Positions 13,642-17,296 of a DNA stretch of 17,296 bases are shown here, piece after piece. The notes below the pieces were generated by a model. The model was given only the letters and a program-made list of their open reading frames with translations. It searched no databases and had not been told where the DNA came from. A program made the translations under genes and the position numbers. Where the stretch lies: assembly GCA_038237665.1 (NCBI GenBank), contig JBBRYK010000058.1:1-17296 (forward strand), written 5' to 3'. The stretch is from JBBRYK01 sp038237665. GTDB taxonomy: Bacteria; Actinomycetota; Thermoleophilia; Gaiellales; Gaiellaceae. Position 1 is the first letter of the stretch; every line of letters starts with the position of its first letter.

Positions 13642-14382
13642 TCAATTGTGACGACGGCAGATGAAGACCTCCGTCACGTACGGGAAGGGGAAACGCTCTG
13701 GCAGGCCGTCCGCGAGCGCGACGACGCGATCGAGCAGCTCGGTCTGCTCCGGCTCCGGCAACCCGGCGACGAAGCTGATCGAGCGCACCCGAATACGTAG
13801 GAGCTCGCGGTCGTACTCCTCCTCCCACGGGTGCGACCAGACCTCGAACTCGGAGAACAGCTCCGCCCGGGCCGGCGAATCCCAGTCGCGGCCGATCGAC
13901 GAGGCGCCCCGGACCGGTTCGAGCAAGGCGGTAATGGCGGTCTGGAGCGCACTCTCCCGGTCGCGCGTGTTCCCGAGAATCGCGAGCGCCCCGCCGGGCC
14001 CGAGGACACGATGGATGTCGCGATACGCGCGCGCCTGGTCGAACCAGTGGAAGGCGTGTGCGACGGTGACCGCATCGACCGAGCCATCTGCGAGCGGGAT
14101 CTCCTCGGCTGTTCCCTCGAGCGCTTCGACGCTCGGCACGGCCTCCTCGAGCACCGCCCGCATGCCGGCCAGCGGCTCCACCGCGATCACGCGCGCTCCG
14201 GTCGGGACCAGCAGCCGGGTCAGCTTCCCCGTGCCGGCCGCGAGGTCGAGCACGGTCCGGCCCACGCGGAGGTCGAGCCGGCGGGTCAGATGCTCGATCG
14301 CCTCGGCCGGAAAGGTCGGCCGCGAGCGCTCGTAGTCGTCCGCCGCGCCGTCGAAGTGGCGCGCGATCGGGTGGATCGTCAT
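13642..14382 (-). CDS. Class I SAM methyltransferase (Methyltransf_11)
   Basis: A 246-residue methyltransferase. HPIARHFDGAADDYERSRPT at the N-terminus is the typical cap of UbiE/Methyltransf_11-like proteins. Motif I is VLDLAAGTGKLTRLL (44-58), with VIAVEPLAGM after strand 2, EGTAEEIPLADGSVDAVTVA with AHAFHWFDQ in the motif IV region, and VLGPGGALAILGN as the post-loop. HWF is common in small-molecule methyltransferases of this group. Which glycan or lipid it modifies cannot be told. The ATG lies 4 bp after the glycosylphosphotransferase stop, and the next gene starts 4 bp after its TGA, so it is tightly inside the operon. Confidence 0.87.
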   Translation of the reverse strand: MTIHPIARHFDGAADDYERSRPTFPAEAIEHLTRRLDLRVGRTVLDLAAGTGKLTRLLVPTGARVIAVEPLAGMRAVLEEAVPSVEALEGTAEEIPLADGSVDAVTVAHAFHWFDQARAYRDIHRVLGPGGALAILGNTRDRESALQTAITALLEPVRGASSIGRDWDSPARAELFSEFEVWSHPWEEEYDRELLRIRVRSISFVAGLPEPEQTELLDRVVALADGLPERFPFPYVTEVFICRRHN

Positions 14383-14386
14383 TCGG

Positions 14387-15931
14387 TCAGTACGCGCCGC
14401 GCCGCGCGGCCACGGCCGGCAGCGTCTTCGCCAGGATCGTGATGTCGAGCCAGATCGACCAGTTGTCGAGGTAGTAGAAGTCGAGCCGGACGAGGTCGTC
14501 GAACGACAGGCTCGAGCGGCCCGAGATCTGCCAGAGCCCGGTCATCCCCGGGAGGACGAGGTAGCGCTTGCGGTGCCAGTCCTCGAGCTGCTCGTAGTCG
14601 CGGATCGGCAGAGGGCGCGGGCCGACGAGGCTCATCTCGCCGCGCAGGACGTTGAGCACGTTCGGGATCTCATCCAGCGAGATCCGCCGCAGCACGGCGC
14701 CGACGGGCGTTACCCGCGGGTCACGCCGCATCTTGAAGAGCGGGCCGTCGGCCTCGTTTCGCGGCTCGAGCTCCGCCTGTTGCTCGGCCGCGTCCGCGTA
14801 CATCGTCCGGAACTTGATCATCCCGAACTCGCGCTCGTTCAGGCCGATCCGGCGGTCGCCGAAGAAGATCGGGCCTCTCGAGGTGAGCTTGATCGCTGCC
14901 GCGATCGCAAGCCAGAGAGGCAGCCCGCCGACGATCAGCAAGACGCTGGCAACGAGGTCGAAAGCACGCTTCACCGCCCAGTCGGTCCCGGCGAAGACCG
15001 GCGGCCGGAGCTCGAAGAGCGGCATCCCCTGGCCCGGCACGTACTCGCCGCGCTCGACGAGGAGCTCTGTGGTCCTCGGCGCGACCCGGACCTTCACGGC
15101 CCGGCGGTGCGCCTGCTCGACGGTCGCGAGGAGCTCCTCCTCGGACAGATCCGAGTCGGTCACGATCAACTCGTCGACGTCGAACTCGTCGAGGATCCCC
15201 GGAAGCGCCGAGAGGCCGCCGAGATGGGGAAGCGGCAGGCCCTCGGCCTGTGTGGCGATCACGCCGAGAAACTCGTAGTCGATGCCGCCGCGGCCGCTGC
15301 CCAGCGTGTCGTGCAGGTGCGCCAGGTGGTCACCCTCGCCGACGAGCACGGCGCGACGGCGAACGCCGGACGCGCGCAGCAGCAGGCCGGTCACGCTGTC
15401 GTAGCTCGCCCGGAAGAGGGCGATCAGCGAGGCGGTGAGGACGAGGGCGGTCGGGAAGATCCCGAAGGTCGAGAAGTGGTAGCCCGTCCCGAGCCCGAAG
15501 GCGATCGTCAGCGTGGCAACGACGACGAGCGACGAGACGATGCGCCCGAAGCCGGCCCGGAACTCGCGCGGCGCGTAGAGCCCGCCCTGCCAGAAGATCA
15601 GCACGGTGATCAGGGCGAGGAAGGGCAGGAAGTTCGCCTCGGCATCCCAGAGGACGCCCCACAGAATCGGCGTATTTCCCCGGATCAGCTCGCGGATCGT
15701 GAACGCGGCGTACAGGCCGAGCGTCAGCCCGGAGAGGTCGAGCACGACGAGCGCGGCGACGCTCGCCAGCCGGCGTGCGAAGGAGCGAAGCGGACCTTCC
15801 GAAAGTAGGTACGGCCGCCCGGAGCGAATGTCACCCTCGGGAAGAGGGTGGAGCCGCCCACCGAGCCGATCAGGCGCCGCCTCGACCTCGTCGGTCCTTG
15901 GGGCCTCCTTTGTGGACACGGAACGATCCAT
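14387..15931 (-). CDS. Polyprenyl glycosylphosphotransferase (initiating undecaprenyl-phosphate sugar-1-P transferase)
   Basis: Starts glycan assembly by transferring a hexose-1-phosphate from NDP-sugar to undecaprenyl phosphate on the inner membrane face. The 514-residue protein has an N-terminal cytosolic tail, about four or five membrane helices (55-165), and a Rossmann-like CoA-binding section (AVLVGEGDHLAHLHDTLG to LIVTDSDLSEEELL). The C-terminal bacterial sugar transferase domain (about 315-514) shows KRAFDLVASVLLIV, GPIFFGDRRIG, MIKFRTMYADA, the catalytic LDEIPNVLNVLRGEMSLVGP and LPGMTGLWQISGRSSLSFDD. This is the WbaP/CpsE architecture. Start ATG 15931 is chosen because the upstream frame is the shadow of another gene. 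A hairpin (6-bp stem, 15935-15950) lies just before it. The sugar may be glucose, galactose or fucose-like; the motifs do not decide. Confidence 0.94.
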   Translation of the reverse strand: MDRSVSTKEAPRTDEVEAAPDRLGGRLHPLPEGDIRSGRPYLLSEGPLRSFARRLASVAALVVLDLSGLTLGLYAAFTIRELIRGNTPILWGVLWDAEANFLPFLALITVLIFWQGGLYAPREFRAGFGRIVSSLVVVATLTIAFGLGTGYHFSTFGIFPTALVLTASLIALFRASYDSVTGLLLRASGVRRRAVLVGEGDHLAHLHDTLGSGRGGIDYEFLGVIATQAEGLPLPHLGGLSALPGILDEFDVDELIVTDSDLSEEELLATVEQAHRRAVKVRVAPRTTELLVERGEYVPGQGMPLFELRPPVFAGTDWAVKRAFDLVASVLLIVGGLPLWLAIAAAIKLTSRGPIFFGDRRIGLNEREFGMIKFRTMYADAAEQQAELEPRNEADGPLFKMRRDPRVTPVGAVLRRISLDEIPNVLNVLRGEMSLVGPRPLPIRDYEQLEDWHRKRYLVLPGMTGLWQISGRSSLSFDDLVRLDFYYLDNWSIWLDITILAKTLPAVAARRGAY

Positions 15932-15934
15932 TCT

Positions 15935-15950
15935 TCCGACCGGAGTCGGA
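15935..15950 (-). other. Small hairpin upstream of the glycosylphosphotransferase start
   Basis: TCCGAC (15935-15940) and GTCGGA (15945-15950) are perfect complements around a 4-nt loop, 3 nt before ATG 15931 in the mRNA. It falls where a ribosome binding site would sit and could limit initiation. The rest of the 68-base gap to the upstream gene (15951-15999) holds a weak TACGCT box at 15956-15961 and nothing else convincing. Confidence 0.25.
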
Positions 15951-15999
15951 CGGAGAGCGTACCCGCTTGTGATCGGATGTTGCCTCGTCCGAGGTTCGC

Positions 16000-16416
16000 T
16001 CAGCCGGTAGCGAGCGGAAGCCGGAAACGAAGGGTCGGTCCCTGCTGCCGCCCATCCACTCTCCACCACACCCGGTAAACCCCGGGGCCGACGTTGGGCG
16101 CGTGACGGTAGTACTTCACCGACGACCCCCACACCGAGCCGCGGCGCAGAAGCGGGTACGAGCCGCATCGCTGGAGCCCGGCTGCCCCGCCTCCAGGTGG
16201 CCGCGCACAGAGGTCGTACCGACGGAAATACCGCGCGGCAGCCGTTAGTTCGAGGAAGACGGCGCCGTTCCGGTTCATGACACCGGTGCAGATATCGCCT
16301 GAAGAACTGCAGTAGCTGGCAATCGTCTTCGGTGGCGCCGCTGCAGCAACGACCGCCACGACACCCACCGCGGCCATCACAACCACGAGCGCGTAGATCG
16401 CGCGACGCCGGTGCAC
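16000..16416 (-). CDS. Small secreted or membrane-anchored protein of unknown function
   Basis: A 138-residue product I cannot assign to a family. It begins HRRRAIYALVVVMAAVG with a strong hydrophobic helix (about 6-27) ending AAAAPPK, which fits a signal peptide or N-terminal anchor. The remaining 110 residues hold four cysteines (YCSSSGDICTG near the start, then LCARPP and LQRCGSYP), suggesting two disulfides, and beta-type sequence with VYRVWWRVDGRQQGP before a basic end. It may bind or bridge cell-surface glycan, judged only by its place between the deacetylase and glycosylphosphotransferase genes. Start GTG 16416 is preferred because the longer frame upstream (to 17061) is a low-complexity shadow of the deacetylase gene. 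TATTCT lies 6 nt upstream. Confidence 0.75.
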   Translation of the reverse strand: MHRRRAIYALVVVMAAVGVVAVVAAAAPPKTIASYCSSSGDICTGVMNRNGAVFLELTAAARYFRRYDLCARPPGGGAAGLQRCGSYPLLRRGSVWGSSVKYYRHAPNVGPGVYRVWWRVDGRQQGPTLRFRLPLATG

Positions 16417-16422
16417 CGCCAG

Positions 16423-16428
16423 AGAATA
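16423..16428 (-). promoter_or_regulatory. Candidate -10 box, leaderless start for the small exported protein
   Basis: TATTCT on the minus strand (four of six matches to TATAAT) ends 6 nt before GTG 16416, the same spacing as at 2006-2011 and 2034-2039. No convincing -35 at 17-18 bp. It would give an internal promoter within the second minus operon. Confidence 0.3.
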
Positions 16429-16468
16429 ACGCGTCGAATCGTGCTGACCTGCCTCCAGGCCCGCGTCC

Positions 16469-17203
16469 TTACGAGCCGGCTTCGACGACCGAGCCGAGGT
16501 CGACCTCCGGAGCGCGCGTTTGCAGGTCGGCGGCGAGCCGGTCGAGGTCCGTCGGCTCGCGGCGGCGACCGAGAATCGCCAGCGCAAACCGCAGCGCCAG
16601 GCGCCGGCGGGCATCGAGCAGGTCCGTGTCGTGGAAGTAGACGTGCATGTACTCGGGCAGGTGGAGCCAGGCCGCCCGCACGGCCATGCCGAGTGAGTGC
16701 GTCGAGGGCAGCTCGAGCAGCCGCCCTTCTTCCAGGCGGACCCAGGCGGGCGCCGCGAGCGCCGCCCGCGGCGCGCCCGAAGGCAGGTAGGCAGGCCGGA
16801 ACGACGTCGCGGTGCAATCCACGTACCCGAGCTCGGCGAGGGCTTCGGCCACCGGCTCGTCCATGAACCAGCCGCCGCCGCAGAAGAGCCGCGGCTCGAG
16901 CCCGTTGGCCCGCAGCCACCCCGCCTCTTCCCGCACGCGAGCGGCCGGGTCGCCTCCGGTCGGCCGCGCATGCGTCGGGCTCGTCCAGTGCGTGTGGTGG
17001 CCGAACGGGCCGCGGCCCGCCGCGGCCCGGGCACGTTCCAGCCAAAGCGCCCGGTCCTCACCCTCGTGCGGAGGGCGCATCAGCGCGGCGATCCGGAAGC
17101 CGCCCGGCGCCCACTCCTGAAGCGCCGAGAAGAGGCGCCAGGCGCGATCCTCGAGAGGTCGCTCGACGTGGCAGGAGACCACTGCGTACCGTTTGTCCGG
17201 CAT
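16469..17203 (-). CDS. Divergent polysaccharide deacetylase-like (NodB-fold) protein
   Basis: A 244-residue protein that looks like a diverged NodB-type deacetylase. The metal-binding His cluster appears as FGHHTHWTSPTH (His69, His70, His72, His78). PRLFCGGGWFMDEPVAEALAELGY follows as the strand carrying the usual Arg/Phe-rich motif 3, and YFHDTDLLDARRRLALRFAL closes it with a His-Asp pair. The first motif, normally TFDDG, is VVSCHVERP here, so the catalytic Asp-Asp pair is not obvious. It would act on N- or O-acetylated sugars, or it could have lost catalysis. No signal peptide is seen, suggesting a cytosolic role on a lipid-linked intermediate. Start ATG 17203 retains the first strand (KRYAVVSC). 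That ATG overlaps the divergent asparagine synthase ATG in CATG. Confidence 0.65.
   Translation of the reverse strand: MPDKRYAVVSCHVERPLEDRAWRLFSALQEWAPGGFRIAALMRPPHEGEDRALWLERARAAAGRGPFGHHTHWTSPTHARPTGGDPAARVREEAGWLRANGLEPRLFCGGGWFMDEPVAEALAELGYVDCTATSFRPAYLPSGAPRAALAAPAWVRLEEGRLLELPSTHSLGMAVRAAWLHLPEYMHVYFHDTDLLDARRRLALRFALAILGRRREPTDLDRLAADLQTRAPEVDLGSVVEAGS
17163..17192 (+). promoter_or_regulatory. Candidate promoter of the asparagine synthase-like gene
   Basis: TCGACG (17163-17168, four of six to TTGACA) and TACCGT (17187-17192, TANNNT) are 18 bp apart, and 9 nt follow to ATG 17202. No Shine-Dalgarno lies before the ATG, so a leaderless or near-leaderless transcript is possible. The site is inside codons of the divergent deacetylase gene. 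Confidence 0.25.
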
Positions 17204-17296
17204 GTGCGGGATCTGCGGACTTCTAGCAGCGGGCGGGCCGCCCGACCCTGCACACGTTTCGCGCATGAACGAGGCGCTCGTCCACCGCGGGCCGGA
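17202..17296 (+). CDS. Asparagine synthase (glutamine-hydrolysing) family, 5' end only
   Basis: The first 31 codons of a gene continuing beyond the window. The protein begins MCGICGLLAAGG, with Cys2 exposed as the nucleophile of class II glutamine amidotransferases after Met removal, and continues RMNEALVHRGP with the next codon beginning GA, so HRGPD is very likely. MCGI plus ...ALxHRGPD is the AsnB pattern (GlmS has HRGYDS and PurF HRGQES). Homologues in polysaccharide clusters often amidate uronic acids or other sugars rather than make free asparagine; that use is inferred from place. Its ATG overlaps the divergent deacetylase ATG. Confidence 0.88.
   Translation, partial: MCGICGLLAAGGPPDPAHVSRMNEALVHRGP

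Noticed and set aside
14573..15808. A 411-codon plus-strand frame opposite the glycosylphosphotransferase gene
   Set aside because: No domain and charged composition; the opposite strand carries a full set of sugar transferase motifs.
1..17296. CRISPR array, tRNA/rRNA genes, transposase or phage genes
   Set aside because: No regular direct repeats, no tRNA or rRNA conserved segments, and no transposase or integrase motifs in any frame that I could see.

Overview
The window is GC-rich and densely coded, with GTG starts common and many stop/start overlaps. It suggests an actinobacterium. A deep lineage such as the Thermoleophilia (Solirubrobacterales or Gaiellales type) would fit the gene content, but no rRNA or marker gene is present, so this is an inference. 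Nearly all of it is an accessory locus for making and exporting a surface polysaccharide or glycoconjugate.

Layout. (1) 1-1999, minus: a GT4 glycosyltransferase cut by the window edge and a coiled-coil SAM methyltransferase. (2) 2046-3119, plus: a single GT4 glycosyltransferase. (3) 8068 down to 3126, minus, a likely operon: MurJ/Wzx-type flippase, ClpC-N-domain protein without ATPase, methyltransferase, large exported protein, GDP-mannose 4,6-dehydratase. (4) 8075-11056, plus, overlapping genes: NDP-sugar dehydratase/epimerase, GDP-L-fucose synthase, short GT-C-like membrane protein. They are followed by a frameshifted, truncated remnant of a PQQ-dependent sugar dehydrogenase (11061-11306). 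(5) 17203 down to 11307, minus, a second likely operon: divergent polysaccharide deacetylase, small exported protein, polyprenyl glycosylphosphotransferase (the initiating enzyme), methyltransferase, CgeB-like glycosyltransferase, DPM1-like GT2, DUF2304 membrane protein. (6) 17202 to the edge, plus: the first 31 codons of an AsnB-type asparagine synthase, whose ATG overlaps the ATG of the divergent deacetylase.

How they could work together (inference): the glycosylphosphotransferase loads the first sugar phosphate onto undecaprenyl phosphate. Three or four cytosolic glycosyltransferases extend it, using GDP-fucose or a related GDP-6-deoxyhexose made by the dehydratases and the fucose synthase. 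Methyltransferases, the deacetylase and the AsnB-like protein decorate sugars or end the chain. The flippase moves the product outward, and the GT2/DUF2304 pair could supply a polyprenyl-phosphate-linked sugar to a membrane glycosyltransferase. No Wzy-type polymerase is seen in the window.

The most unusual points are the ClpC-N/DUF4177-like fusion inside a glycan operon, the two start codons sharing CATG at 17201-17204, a recurring -10-like hexamer exactly 6 nt before start codons (a leaderless signature), the decayed sugar dehydrogenase, and an inverted repeat forming the first codons of the GT2 gene. No tRNA, rRNA, CRISPR array, transposase or convincing intrinsic terminator was found.
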